Under the pieces are notes generated by a model. The model was not told where the DNA came from. It ran no database searches and worked only from the letters and a program-made list of their open reading frames with translations. From the NCBI GenBank assembly GCA_964017045.1, contig OZ024794.1:5864329-5928328 (forward strand): 64,000 bases of DNA, in the 5' to 3' direction. The DNA comes from Omphiscola glabra (taxonomy: Eukaryota > Mollusca > Gastropoda > Lymnaeidae). A program made the translations under genes and the position numbers. Shown piece after piece: positions 1 through 10,952 of the stretch (position 1 is its first letter; each line of letters begins with the position of its first letter).

Positions 1-509
1 TGATGGGCATTAAAATTAAACGAATGTAAGCAGAGTAAAAGAGTGGGGGTCTCGGGAGGGGGGGCGCTCCGCAGACCTGGGAGAGCTCGGGGCCTGGGGG
101 GAGCTTGATGGGCCTGAGGGGGTTCAGTAGGCCGGGGGGCTCGGTGGGCCTGGGTTCGCTCGATGGGCCTTAGGGGGCTCGGTGGGCCTGGGGGGCGCTC
201 GGCAGTAAAAGGGTGTATTTGTGGGAAATGTTGGGGTGTGGGGCGGGAGGTGCTTGGGAGTAAAAAAAATGTATCCTTTGGAAATGTTGGGGGGCGGTGA
301 GAGGCGCTCGGGAATAAAAAGTGACATAGTGACAGAAAATTGATAGTGACAGAACAGAACAGTGACAGAAAAGTGAAATATTGACAGAGAAGTGACAGAA
401 AAGTTACAAAAAAGTAACAGTGACAGAAAAGTGAAAGATTGACAGAAAAGGAATCAGAGACATAAGGCAACAGAGTAAGAGACAAGCATGACCAATTAAC
501 AGTAACACA
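1..509. repeat. G-rich and AGTGACAGAAA simple repeats
   Basis: Positions about 90-205 carry imperfect copies of a G-rich motif around GGCCTGGGGGG and GCTCGGTGGGCC. Positions about 318-445 carry degenerate 10-13 bp copies of AGTGACAGAAA. No coding feature is supported; the open frames here read through biased sequence. Confidence 0.6.
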
Positions 510-915
510 AACACACACAGATGGAGAGCGAGAGATAGAGAGCGGAGAAAGAGGTGATCTAGGACGTAGAGAGACAGAGGCGCGAAGAGATATATTTGGG
601 AGATCAAGAGAGACGAGAGTTAGAGGAGGGAGAGAGAAAGACAGAGAAAAGGGAAAGAAAGGAAGGAGAGATCTGAAGGACAGAGCTGCAAGAGAGAGAT
701 GAGTGTTGGAAGATAGAAAACGGCGAGATAGATGAAGGAGAGACCTGTGAGATAGAGGAGAGATATTAGGTTGAGGGAAAAGTGGGACAGAGAAGAGGGG
801 AGAGAGGTGGGGGAGAGAGAGGAGGGAAAGAAAAGTGCCAGAGAGAGGGGAGAGAAAGAGGAGGTAGGGAAAGATGTTGGAGAGGGGGGAAAGATAGAGT
901 GTTGGGAGAGAGAAG
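510..915. repeat. polypurine (GA-rich) tract
   Basis: About 400 bases of the + strand are overwhelmingly A and G, with only scattered C and T, built of irregular GAGA, GGGAGA and GAAAG motifs. Long frames on the opposite strand are a by-product of the composition (Ser/Leu/Phe/Pro-rich). Such tracts can form triplex DNA, but that is inference. Confidence 0.8.
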
Positions 916-975
916 AGGGTTGACAAATGAGGGAAATGATGACGATAGCGCCACCGCAACGGGAAAAAACATTAT

Positions 976-1123
976 ACACAAGTAGAACACACAAGTAGAA
1001 CACACCAGTAGAACACACAAGTAGAACACACAAGTAGAACACACCAGTATAACACAGCAGTAAAACACATAAGAAGAACACACCAGTATAACACACAAGT
1101 AGAACATACCAGTAGAACACACA
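976..1123. repeat. 15-bp minisatellite, left block
   Basis: About ten copies of a 15-bp unit, ACACACAAGTAGAAC with an ACACACCAGTAGAAC variant. The same unit resumes at 1834-1947, so a GC-rich segment interrupts one original array. Confidence 0.9.
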
Positions 1124-1833
1124 CCCCCCGGGATTCCGGTTGACAAGTCTGTAGTGACTTGCCGATTTGGAAGCGCTGGCCACCGACCCCCTCGGCGTTA
1201 ACCCGGGGCACATTACAACCATTGCGTGTCCCGCGTGGCAGACACGGCCATGCATGGTAGTTGCTGGAATAAACAGCTCCTACAGGGCTGCCACCTGTGA
1301 TGCTTCACAGGGGGAAGAAAAGGCAAACACAGGGTAGGGATCATGATTACAAGTTGCCGTTAAGGGATATGAGGCTATAGGCTGTGGTGGAAGCCTATAG
1401 CCGGTGATTCTAAATATGCAGCCCTGAGAAAGCTGCTCCTAGGCAACCGTTTCGTCCCAGCTATTTCGCGAACTAGTCGCGAGGTGGAAACCCACTGTAG
1501 AATCCCTCTTAGAGGGCGTCCGATGCTTCCCCGGGACGGGTGGGGGGAGATATTAGGACGTTAATTTACCGTCCCGGCCCCTGGGAGAGTGGACTACGGA
1601 CGCTTGAAACACAGCGTCTTTGGTCGACCAGATGTCTCCGGTCGGGGAGGGTCTCCGTCGGCGAACCCGATCGAGCGGTCGCGGGCGGGGACGCTCCACG
1701 CCCGGGGAGGTCTCTGGCGCCCTTCCGCACGGCCTGCCGCCGAGGCGGCCGGCAGGTGCGGGTGGGCGCCAGGGAGGGCATAAGGAGCGTAAGCTCGACG
1801 GCCCGCTGACGCCATTTCCTAATGTGATATTCG
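1124..1833. mobile_element. GC-rich insertion inside the 15-bp array, probable retroelement piece
   Basis: About 710 bases, much richer in G+C than the surroundings (especially 1500-1805), lie between two blocks of the same 15-bp minisatellite. The segment contains CCCCGGGACGGGTGGGG and runs such as GAGAGTGGACTACGGACGC. This resembles the untranslated ends of non-LTR retrotransposons, but no protein domain is visible and I could not find a clear target duplication or tail. Its extent is inferred from where the minisatellite stops and restarts. It could also be captured unique DNA. Confidence 0.45.
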
Positions 1834-1947
1834 AGTAGAACACACAAGTAGAACACACAAGTAGAACACACCAGTATAACACAACAGTAGAACACACCAG
1901 TAGAACACACCAGAAGAACACACCAGTAGAACACACAAGTAGAACAC
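1834..1947. repeat. 15-bp minisatellite, right block
   Basis: Seven to eight copies of the unit seen at 976-1123, with the same two main variants (ACACACAAG and ACACACCAG forms). Confidence 0.9.
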
Positions 1948-2395
1948 ACAATAACTGTTTACAAGAGAATATCCCCAAATAACCCACGATGTCAATGTTT
2001 AACAAACACAACGAGCCCGCACTTGAATAAAAAACACTTTTTTTAAAGCCACAACGCATTGCTGATAATAGGTAAATACATAAAAAAACGTATTTAAAAA
2101 CATGGTTCGATCAGAAGTGTTAAGGAAACAAAGATGAATCATATTTTTTTTTTAAAAACAACAAATAACCCCATTAAAAATAATGCAAGTAGAAAATTGA
2201 ACACAAAGAAGATTGTCGTTGAAATAAACGAAAGTTGAACGTGTAAAAGGAGATGTTGAAAAGGGTTTCCAACAAAAGTTTAATTAGAGCTGAAATTTTA
2301 GAGAATGAAATAATCAATCGCAGATGGGAATTCAGCGTTCAGGGGCGGATTGAAGTAGAGAAAGTGGCACCAGGAAAGAATCTGAAAAGGCTCCT
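1948..2395. other. no recognisable feature
   Basis: AT-rich unique sequence with poly-A and poly-T runs. I see no gene or repeat family here. Confidence 0.5.
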
Positions 2396-2770
2396 GTCAT
2401 GGCTCCCAATATGATCCTCTCATAGCTCCGGACTGGATCCTAACATTGCTCCCGACGTTCCCGCCCTCCACGACTTGCCCCCGATATGCCCGCTCCCCAA
2501 TACTTGCTCCCGACATGCCCGCCCTCCACGACTTGCTCCCGACATGCCCACCCTCCACTCATCATTCATCACTTTCATCACTCCGGACTTGATCCTGACA
2601 TTGCTCCCGATTTGATACTGTCGTTGCTCTCCCACATGCTCCTGTCTTTTCTCCCCCACATGCTCCTGTCGTTGCTCCCCCACAAGCTCCTGTCTTTGCC
2701 CCCAAAATACTCGTGTCGTTGCTCCCCCACATGCTCCTGTTTTTGCTCCCCCACATGCTCGAGTCATTTG
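2396..2770. repeat. composite 24-bp and longer minisatellite (CTCCCnnCATG units)
   Basis: The left part (2396-2560) repeats a longer unit around CCGACATGCCCGCCCTCCAC. The right part (2610-2765) repeats a roughly 24-bp unit with core CCCCCACATGCTCCTGTC. The two share the CTCCC and ACATG words, so one block probably grew from the other. Confidence 0.85.
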
Positions 2771-3117
2771 TTGCATCTGCACATTACATTGTATCAACCA
2801 CAACTAAATCTGATCAATGATGCTTATCCACGGGTTTTCTACCGGCGGGATCGATGCTTTGAATAAAATATTATGTTTTAATCTTTCATTATTAATTGAG
2901 GTTCAAAGTTTTTGCCGCAATTTCAATCATCGTGATAATTTTGCCATAAATTAAAATTAACTTGAATGCTATTGACCGGAAGAATCTATTTTAAATGTGT
3001 TTTCATGTCATTAAAAAAAACATTTTAATTTGTTTTGGGTTAGCTGAGGAAATTACTCCTATTAAAAAGAGACTCGATTCTCGATTAGAATAACGTTGGG
3101 AGTCTGTGTAATCGATT
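2771..3117. other. no recognisable feature
   Basis: AT-rich unique DNA between a minisatellite and a hAT MITE. No coding signal. Confidence 0.5.
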
Positions 3118-3125
3118 ATATAGGC

Positions 3126-3473
3126 CAGTGGTCGACAAATCGCTGCTCTCGCGGCTTGCGAGTCTTATGCAGCTCTTTAACGACCTGAGTGCGGCTCTTT
3201 AACGACCTGAGTGCGGCTCTTTAGCGACCTGAGTTCGGCTCTTTAGCGACCTGAGTGCGGCTCTTTAGCGACCTGAGTTCGGCTCTTTAGCGACCTGAGT
3301 TCGGCTCTTTAACGACCTGAGTGCGGCTCGGTCAGTCGAAAACAAATCGCTTTTGACTCCGGAAAACATGTTTCTTGACAGGTTCTTGAAAAGATTTTTG
3401 GCTCTGAACATTTTTTGACTCGTCCTGCTAATGATTTTTTTACTCTTTTTACTAATGAGTTTGCCGACCACTG
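3126..3473 (+). mobile_element. non-autonomous hAT transposon (OC1-like ends) with internal minisatellite
   Basis: The ends are inverted repeats: the left reads CAGTGGTCGACAAA and the right reads TTTGCCGACCACTG, 13 of 14 positions paired. Flanking 8-bp sequences ATATAGGC (3118-3125) and GTATAGGC (3474-3481) match at 7 of 8, the target-site length of hAT elements. The internal words CGGCTTGCGAG and GCGGCTCTTTA resemble my recollection of OposCharlie1 (OC1)-type hAT elements; that family name is not proven. No transposase is present. A 22-bp internal segment has been amplified about eight-fold (3165-3335). Confidence 0.8.
3165..3335. repeat. 22-bp minisatellite inside the hAT MITE
   Basis: About eight copies of GCGGCTCTTTAACGACCTGA plus GT, with A/G variation in TTAACG/TTAGCG and G/T variation in GTGCGG/GTTCGG. 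The unit is part of the transposon body, so the array was seeded by the element. Confidence 0.9.
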
Positions 3474-3824
3474 GTATAGGCCCCAAAAAAACCAAAGTCC
3501 CCAGTGGCTTAAGTTGTATGTTTGTTCCCAATGTTATTAAGAGCGATGATATTCTGGAAACCGCGTCAGAATTTTCGTAAACGTTCCAGTTTTTAAGACA
3601 TGCTAGAATTTATACAATTTCTGTTCGCTCTTTTATTCCATGTGTTGTACAAAATGTTGATTGTCATAACACAACATAAAATCAATGTTTTAAATTTGTG
3701 TGTGTAAGGACGTTGTTTTTTTTTTTTTTTAAGTTACATTCTGTTCAATTGAGTTGAAGGACGAACTCGAGTTTTCTGTTTTATCTACTAGATGTGGGCC
3801 AAACACTTCAATGGTAAATAGTGA
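3474..3824. other. no recognisable feature
   Basis: Unique AT-rich sequence with a T-run at 3715-3730. No gene supported. Confidence 0.45.
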
Positions 3825-4172
3825 TTTTCTTAGACTACACCTAATTCTTAGACTAAACATATTTCTTAGACTACACCTAATTCTTAGACTAAACATATTT
3901 CTTAGACTACACCTAATTCTTAGACTAAACATATTTCTTAGACTACACCTAATTCTTAGACTAAACATATTTCTTAGACTACACCTAATTCTTAGACTAA
4001 ACATATTTCTTAGACTACACATAATTGCTTAGACTACACATATTTCCTAGACTACGCATAATTGCTTAGACTAAACATATTACTTAGACTACACCTATTG
4101 CTTAGACTACACATATTTCTTAGACTACACATATTTCTTAGACTACACATATTTCTTAGACTACACATATTT
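3825..4172. repeat. 18-bp/36-bp minisatellite (CTTAGACTA)
   Basis: An 18-bp core containing TTCTTAGACTA alternates between ACACCTAA and AACATATT forms, giving a 36-bp dimer repeated about five times (3830-4000). More diverged 18-bp copies follow up to 4172. Confidence 0.95.
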
Positions 4173-4472
4173 GTAGTTTCCCACAACTATCCTGTCTTAA
4201 AACATCCGTGTTAAGATTTTATTTCTGAGCTTGGAAACAAGTTGACATCTATGTTAATTGGTGCTAAGCTTGGAAATCAAGAATATCGTGGACTTTTGAA
4301 ACTGTATGCAAAGGGTGTATGGATAATTAACGAATATTTAACGAATAGAAGAGAGGCTGCTTGGAACTAAGAGTCATAGTTGCATTGAGTGAAAAACCAC
4401 TACACTGAATTATATTTCAGTCTTGTTAATGTCATAGTTTTGTAAAAAAAAGTGTGTCAAAATTGGTCATAG
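4173..4472. other. no recognisable feature
   Basis: Unique sequence. No coding or transposon signal seen. Confidence 0.45.
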
Positions 4473-4805
4473 CCTGATCTACCTTCAGCCAGGGGACATG
4501 TTAGTGTCAAGTGTTCATTCCCTGATCTACCTTCAGCCAGGAGACATGTTAGTGTCAAGTGTTCATTCCCTGATCTACCTTCAGCCAGGGGACATGTTAG
4601 TGTCAAGTGTTCATTCCCTGATCTACCTTCAGCCAGGGGACATGTTAGTGTCAAGTGTTCATTCCCTGATCTACCTTCAGCCAGGGGACATGTTAGTGTC
4701 AAGTGTTCATTTCCTGATCTACCTTCAGCCAGGGGACATGTTAGTGTCAAGTGTTGGTTCCCTGACATGTTAGTGTCAAGTGTTCATTCCCTGCTCTGTC
4801 CTCAG
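4473..4805. repeat. about 56-bp minisatellite (CTTCAGCCAGGGGACATG)
   Basis: Five to six near-identical long units containing CTGATCTACCTTCAGCCAGG and TGTTAGTGTCAAGTGTTCAT, ending in a truncated copy at 4764-4805. The copies differ by few bases, indicating recent spread. Confidence 0.95.
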
Positions 4806-4929
4806 CCAGGGCCCAGGTTCCACCGTCGGATGTTTTGTGAACGAATACAGCTCTCAGAGGATAAACCATGCACGTCTGACGTTACGCAATGTCAAGAAAA
4901 TGTGGACAGTGCTAATGATTTCCAAACCA

Positions 4930-4998
4930 CCTCACGGAGTGCACATCACGGAGTGCACATCACGGAGTGCACATCACGGAGTGCACATCACGGAGTGA
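4930..4998. repeat. 14-bp minisatellite (ACGGAGTGCACATC)
   Basis: Five adjacent copies of the 14-bp unit, essentially perfect. The stretch before it (4806-4929) is unique. Confidence 0.9.
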
Positions 4999-5047
4999 AT
5001 ATTGTGACAGAATAAACTGAACGATGTGATGTTAAATTAAATATTTC

Positions 5048-5385
5048 CATGAACACCATGTCTCCCAGACTTCCAATGACACCATGCCCTCCAGACTTCC
5101 AATGACACCATGTCTCCAAGACTTCCAATGACACCATGTCTCCCAGACTTCCAATGACACCATGTCTCCCAGACTTACGAGGACACCATGTTTCCAAGAC
5201 TTCCACTGACACCTTGTCTCCCAGACTTCCAATGACACCTTGTCCCCCAGACTTCCAAGGACACCATGTCCCCCAGACTTCCAATGACACCATGTCTCCC
5301 AGACTTCCAATGACACCATGTCCCCCAGACTTCCAAGGACACCATATCCCCCATACTTCCAAGGACACCATGTCCCCCAACCTGC
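5048..5385. repeat. 26-bp minisatellite (CACCATGTCTCCCAGACTTC)
   Basis: About thirteen copies of a 26-bp unit with variable CTCC/CCCC and AATGACA/AAGGACA positions. The 26-residue periodicity in reading frames on both strands is explained by the unit length. Confidence 0.95.
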
Positions 5386-5700
5386 TTCAGCCTGGAGCCA
5401 AATATTTCCTTTCCTATTTACCAAAACAAGAACTTTATACTAAGCAATGACATCTGAAATCTCCTGGCAAGTTTTGGTCTATCAGAATATAAACCTCGTG
5501 TTTTTTTAAGTTCGTTCACATTTTTATATGAAATGTGTCTTTTAAAAAAGTTTCAACATATATGATTGTATACAAATAGGTCATTTCTACAGGATTAAAG
5601 AAGACTACAAGGTTTATGCATTGAGTCTTTGAAAAGATGAATTACCAAAAATAAACATCCATTTTATATAAAAAAAAATGTTTTTCTTGCTTTATAAATT
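5386..5700. other. no recognisable feature
   Basis: AT-rich unique sequence leading into the 39-bp array. No gene seen. Confidence 0.45.
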
Positions 5701-5710
5701 GGCTATACAA

Positions 5711-7757
5711 GGCGTCATTGATGCTTATATCATTTGGGATAATATGCAAGGCATCATTGATCCTGATATCTTTTGGGATAATATGCAAGGTGTCATTGAT
5801 CTTGATGTCTTTTGGGATAATATGCAAGGTATCATTGGTCTTGATGTCTTTTGGGATAATATGCAAGGTGTCATTGATCCTGGTATCTTTTGGGATAATA
5901 TGCAAGGTGTCATTGATCTTGATGTCTTTTGGGATAATATGCAAGGTGTCATTGATCTTGATGTCTTTTGGGATAATTTGCAAGGTGTCATTGATCTTGG
6001 TATCTTTTGGGATAATATGCAAGGTGTCATTGGTCTTGATGTCTTTTGGGATAATATGCAAGGTGTCATTGATCTTGATGTCTTTTGGGATAATATGCAA
6101 GGTATCATTGGTCTTGATGTCTTTTGGGATAATATGCAAGGTGTCATTGATCTTGATGTCTTTTGGGATAATATGCAAGGCATCATTGATCCTGGTGTCT
6201 TTTGGGATAATATGCAAGGTGTCATTGATCTTGATGTCTTTTGGGATAATATGCAAGGTATCATTGGTCTTGATGTCTTTTGGGATAATATGCAAGGTAT
6301 CATTGGTCTTGATGTCTTTTGGGATAATATGCAAGGTGTCATTGATCTTGATGTCTTTTGGGATAATATGCAAGGTATCATTGGTCTTGATGTCTTTTGG
6401 GATAATATGCAAGGTGTCATTGATCTTGATGTCTTTTGGGATAATATGCAAGGTATCATTGGTCTTGATGTCTTTTGGGATAATATGCAAGGTGTCATTG
6501 ATCTTGATGTCTTTTGGGATAATATGCAAGGTATCATTGGTCTTGATGTCTTTTGGGATAATATGCAAGGTGTCATTGATCTTGATGTCTTTTGGGATAA
6601 TATGCAAGGTGTCATTGATCTTGATGTCTTTTGGGATAATATGCAAGGTGTCATTGATCTTGATGTCTTTTGGGATAATTTGCAAGGTGTCATTGATCTT
6701 GGTATCTTTTGGGATAATTTACAAGGCATCATTGATCCTGGTATCTTTTGGGATAATATGCAAGGTGTCATTTATCTTGATGTCTTTAGGGATAATATGC
6801 AAGGTGTCATTGATCTTGATGTCTTTTGGGATAATACGCAAGGTGTCATTGATCTTGATGTCTTTTGGGATAATATGCAAGGTGTCATTGATCTTGATGT
6901 CTTTTGGGATAATTTGCAAGGTGTCATTGATCTTGGTATCTTTTGGGATAATTTACAAGGCATCATTGATCCTGGTATCTTTTGGGATAATATGCAAGAT
7001 GTCATTGATCTTGATGTCTTTTGGGATAATATGCAAGGTGTCATTGATCTTGATGTCTTTTGGGATAATATGCAAGGTGTCATTGATCTTAATGTCTTTT
7101 GGGATAATTTACAAGGTGTCATTGATCTTGATGTCTTTTGGGCTAATTTACAAGGTGTCATTGATCTTGATGTCTTTTGGGATAATTTACAAGGTGTCAT
7201 TGATCTTGATGTCTTTTGGGATAATTTACAAGGTGTCATTGATCTTGATGTCTTTTGGGATAATATGCAAGGTGTCATTGATCTTAATGTCTTTTGGGAT
7301 AATTTACAAGGTGTCATTGATCTTGATGTCTTTTGGGATAATGTGCAAGGTGTCATTGATCTTGATGTCTTTTGGGATAATTTACAAGGTGTCATTGATC
7401 TTGATGTCTTTTGGGATAATTTACAAGGTGTCATTGATCTTGATGTCTTTTGGGATAATTTACAAGGTGTCATTGATCTTGATGTCTTTTGGGATAATTT
7501 ACAAGGTGTCATTGATCTTGATGTCTTTTGGGATAATTTACAAGGTGTCATTGATCTTGATGTCTTTTGGGATAATTTACAAGGTGTCATTGATCTTGAT
7601 GTCTTTTGGGATAATTTACAAGGTGTCATTGATCTTGATGTCTTTTGGGATAATATGCAAGGTGTCATTGATCTTGATGTCTTTTGGGATAATTTACAAG
7701 GTGTCATTGATCTTGATGTCTTTTGGGATAATATGCAATGTGTCATTGATGCTTGTA
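5711..7757. repeat. 39-bp minisatellite, about 52 copies
   Basis: A 39-bp unit beginning GGTGTCATTGATCTTGATG and ending TTTTGGGATAATATGCAA is repeated about 52 times. Because 39 is divisible by three, several frames on both strands stay open. The longest (763 codons) reads a 13-residue motif, GVIDLDVFWDNMQ. I do not call a gene. Overlapping frames are open equally, the variants (GTGTCATTGAT to GTATCATTGGT, ATGCAA to TTACAA) change amino acids freely, and no splice or promoter context is seen. Between 6296 and 6570 the two main variants alternate as a 78-bp dimer. From about 7100 the TTACAA form dominates. Confidence 0.97.
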
Positions 7758-7905
7758 AAACAATCATACAACCACAAATATATCTAGCGCTAGGCCTGTC
7801 TGATAAAACAATCAAACATTTACAAATATATCTAACGCTCGGCCTGTCTGATAAAACAATCATACAATCACAAATATATTTAAGGCTAGGCCTGTCTGAT
7901 AAAAC
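7758..7905. repeat. 48-bp repeat, three copies
   Basis: Three diverged units containing GGCCTGTCTGATAAAACAAT and CACAAATATATCTA directly abut the 39-bp array. Confidence 0.85.
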
Positions 7906-8241
7906 AGTATTTAATAGCGTTAATTCAAGACGGTTTATACAATCAATAAACAGCAAATACGTTATCTAAAGTTAAAGATATCACCAAGATGCAGATACAA
8001 GCAAAGGCGGGGAGAGTACCTGAAAGATGAAATGTACATTTGAGCGGAGATTTATGTTTGAATCTAACGCTGGATTATCCTTGGACTCCTTACCCTTAGA
8101 AGTCTTATGAAAAGAGCTTTAGTGGTGTAAGATGCCCACTTTGGTATAAAATATGCGCATTTTTATTTTGAGCAGTTTTCTTTTAATAATTATTATGCTT
8201 GCTTAAGAATGACTCATTTCCAAATTCTCAGAAAATAGAGT
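7906..8241. other. no recognisable feature
   Basis: Unique AT-rich sequence up to the target duplication of the SPIN-like copy. Confidence 0.45.
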
Positions 8242-8249
8242 TGTTAAGG

Positions 8250-8441
8250 CAGTGGTTCTCAACCTTCCTAATGCCGCGACCCTTTATACATTTCCTCATG
8301 TTGTGTTGACCCCCAACAAAAAACAAAAAAAAAATTCGTTGCTACTTCACAAAAATGTGTTTTCCGATGCTCTTAGGCCACCCCTGTTTAAGGTTAGTTC
8401 ACCTCCCAAAGGTGTCGTGACCGAAAGGTTGAGAACCGCTG
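8250..8441 (+). mobile_element. SPIN-like non-autonomous hAT transposon (copy 1)
   Basis: Left end CAGTGGTTCTCAACCTTCCT and right end AGGTTGAGAACCGCTG form terminal inverted repeats. The flanks TGTTAAGG (8242-8249) and TGTTATGG (8442-8449) are a 7/8 target duplication. The end, the following word AATGCCGCGACCC and the internal word GTTTTCCGATG match the SPIN_NA consensus as I know it from mammals, reptiles and a snail. At 192 bp it has no coding capacity. Confidence 0.88.
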
Positions 8442-8449
8442 TGTTATGG

Positions 8450-9760
8450 TAAACTGGTGCTATTTTTTGAATCAGTTGGTGAAATTTACCTAGCAAAAAA
8501 TCTAACGTTAAGGGCGCTCAAATATGCGTTGGCAGGTGGTGTCTGTCTAATCGAGTCACTGTTTGATTTCTTTGTCCCTCACGCACAGACTACACAGCCC
8601 ATATTGTGCATGACAAAGGGCATTTAAACGGTTGATTTGTTTTTTTAAATTTGCCTTACCCAACTTAATTGCCACCTTCACATCCCTTCTTGTCAACCAC
8701 TTCACATGTTCGCACCCACTCACGAAGGGACAAGCAGCAACAGCGTTAAATGTATTGGCAATTAGTGCTGTAGGCTGACGGCTGGAGTCGAATTCGAGCT
8801 TCTTTTTATTATTATTATTTTTCGGAGTTGATATAAATACTTCGAATTCGGCCATATAGTCTTAAAACTCCCATAATTGCTCTCATAATAAGAACTATAG
8901 TTCTTATGGTGACATACTCATTAAGATTATCTTTTACCGTGGTATGACACAAAGTACTGGTCTTCGTGGGACCAAGGGAGTCGAGTTGGAATCGTAATCG
9001 TGAAAAGCTATTTCGACCACGAGTTCCCGTTGACTACCGAACTATGCTGTGTTTACGTTTGCGGTAAGAGGGGAGATAACTCCTTTACAATAATCGCAAC
9101 CTCCAGCCACTTACCGGCCTTATCTTAATTTAATAAATGCTGTGAAATGAACGCACTGTTAAGTTAGTTTCATGGTTCATAACCAGCGTGACGTCATCTC
9201 GTGTAGTGTTATTAAACCCCACTGTCTCGGGCACCCTATCGCCTAGCAGTATTGTAACACAGCGATGCGGGTAGGTGTTTTCGACCTGTGCAGTGTCTTA
9301 TCATAAGCAGGTAAGTCCTTATTAGAATTGAAGTTCGTGCCATCGGTTAAATACGGTGTCCTACAAGAACGGACAGCTTTACTTATAAGCTCTAGCTTGG
9401 GCCTCACCATCCTAATGGGCCTGTATAACCTCTAGCTTTTGGACCTCACCATCCTAAAGGGCCTGTGGTGTAAGATTTGTCAGACTCTAGCATTTAGATA
9501 CGGCGACTAAGTGATAAATAGGATGTTTACAAACAGATAGAGCATTTATGTGTACATAAATGGTTCTCTTAAGTCTACATGTTTTGCTATCAAGTAATCA
9601 AAAGACATTCCACTATGTGTATGTTACGAATTGTGTTGAACATATTTGTTACGAGGGGTCTCAAAACAAAGTGTATATTAACTACCTACCAAGGCTTGAG
9701 GTTTCTGAGTTGGTTGGCTAAAGAAAAATAGTAGTTTCTTTTTTTTTCTTTGCATGTGTT
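8450..9760. other. unique region; weak promoter-like and splice-donor words only
   Basis: No coding sequence is supported. A 99-codon frame on the - strand at 8556-8855 has no recognisable domain. A palindromic TGACGTCA lies at 9189-9196, and a perfect consensus splice donor CAG|GTAAGT at 9308-9316, so a short non-coding first exon is possible but unproven. Two short repeats of CCTCACCATCCTAA occur near 9404 and 9446. Confidence 0.35.
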
Positions 9761-9761
9761 T

Positions 9762-10090
9762 AACCAGATATTTTGATGGTGTTTAACCAGATATTTTGAT
9801 GGTGTTTAACCAGATATTTTGATGGTGTTTAACCAGATATTTTGATGGTGTTTAATCAGATATTTTGATGGTGTTTAATAAGATATTTTGATGGTGTTTA
9901 ACCAGATATTTTGATGGTGTTTAACCAGATATTTTGCTGGTGTTTAACCAGATATTTTGATGGTGTTTAACCAGATATTTTGCTGGTGTTTAACCAGATA
10001 TTTTGCTGGTGTTTAACCAGATATTTTGCTGGTGTTTAACCAGATATTTTGCTGGTGTTTAACCAGATATTTTGTTGGTGTTTAAATAGA
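9762..10090. repeat. 23-bp minisatellite (TTTAACCAGATATTTTG)
   Basis: About fourteen copies of GTGTTTAACCAGATATTTTG plus ATG. The GATG variant fills the left part and GCTG dominates the right part, so the variants are spatially sorted. Confidence 0.96.
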
Positions 10091-10950
10091 CAGTTTTTTT
10101 GGTGTTGAGTCATTTATTGTGCTGGTGTTAAGTCAAATATTTTGATCTTGTTCACGTTTTATATGAAGTAAATTTAATCCACTAGTTATGTACCGCCTAC
10201 TAGGCGTAATATTTTAAGGATTAAATTTGGCTGGACTGAGCGCAAAGACAATGGTTTTAGAGCCAAAGTTGGCCGTATAGAGCGCAAAGATTATTGTTAG
10301 GAAGGTCCAGTGACTAAGTGCAAAGTTTTCTATAATGTTTTTTTAATTCTAAATTAACCATCTCTTTAAACGGACCTGTGGACCTTATTATTATTTTTTT
10401 TTTACAAAACTTTGCTTGTGTGTCTCATTGTGTGTGTCCCATTGTGTGTGTCTCAGTGTGTGTGTCTCACCTGGGAGCCAAAACAAAGAAAGACGTGACC
10501 AATCCTCTTGCAGCCCCCACATCTATACGCCAGCTATTAACTATTTAAGTCCAGGTCAATCCGCTCCTTAGAGTAACTTATACAAGACATTGTTGGACGG
10601 CAATCTTTTCCTCTCACTGATGAGATTTGTAGCGTTCATCTGTTGATACGTGACACGATTGTATGGACATTTTTAATTGATAAATTCATTTGTTTTTAAA
10701 AATATATTCATATGATTTTTCTGTTATGCAAAAAGTCTCTTCATTGAGGTCATGTGTATTGTGTAATTCAGTTTTAAGCTGATATAGTTCTACCAGTTGT
10801 TTCTTTAACTAAACTTCTGCCAGCACTGCCATCTGGTAAATGAAAATAAACGTTTGCTATATGTTGACTAACAGCGTTTCTTTTCCTCGTCATGTTATAT
10901 GTTATCAAACATATCTTTGCCCCGTTCTGTTAATGAAAACTGTGCAAAAG
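10091..10950. other. no recognisable feature
   Basis: Unique DNA with two diverged copies of a GGnTGnAnTGAGCGCAAAGA-like motif (10230-10290) and a TGTGTGTCTCA microsatellite near 10418-10470. No gene supported. Confidence 0.45.
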
Positions 10951-10952
10951 AT

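Noticed and set aside
620..1255. 211-codon frame on the - strand
   Set aside because: It reads the polypurine tract and the 15-bp minisatellite in antisense, giving Leu/Ser/Cys-rich low-complexity sequence.
5642..7969. Long open frames of 348-763 codons in both directions
   Set aside because: They coincide exactly with the 39-bp array, several overlapping frames are open at once, and changes between units are not biased to silent sites.
8556..8855. 99-codon frame on the - strand
   Set aside because: No recognisable domain or splice context, and a poly-Asn/Lys run from an ATT microsatellite; not supported as a gene.
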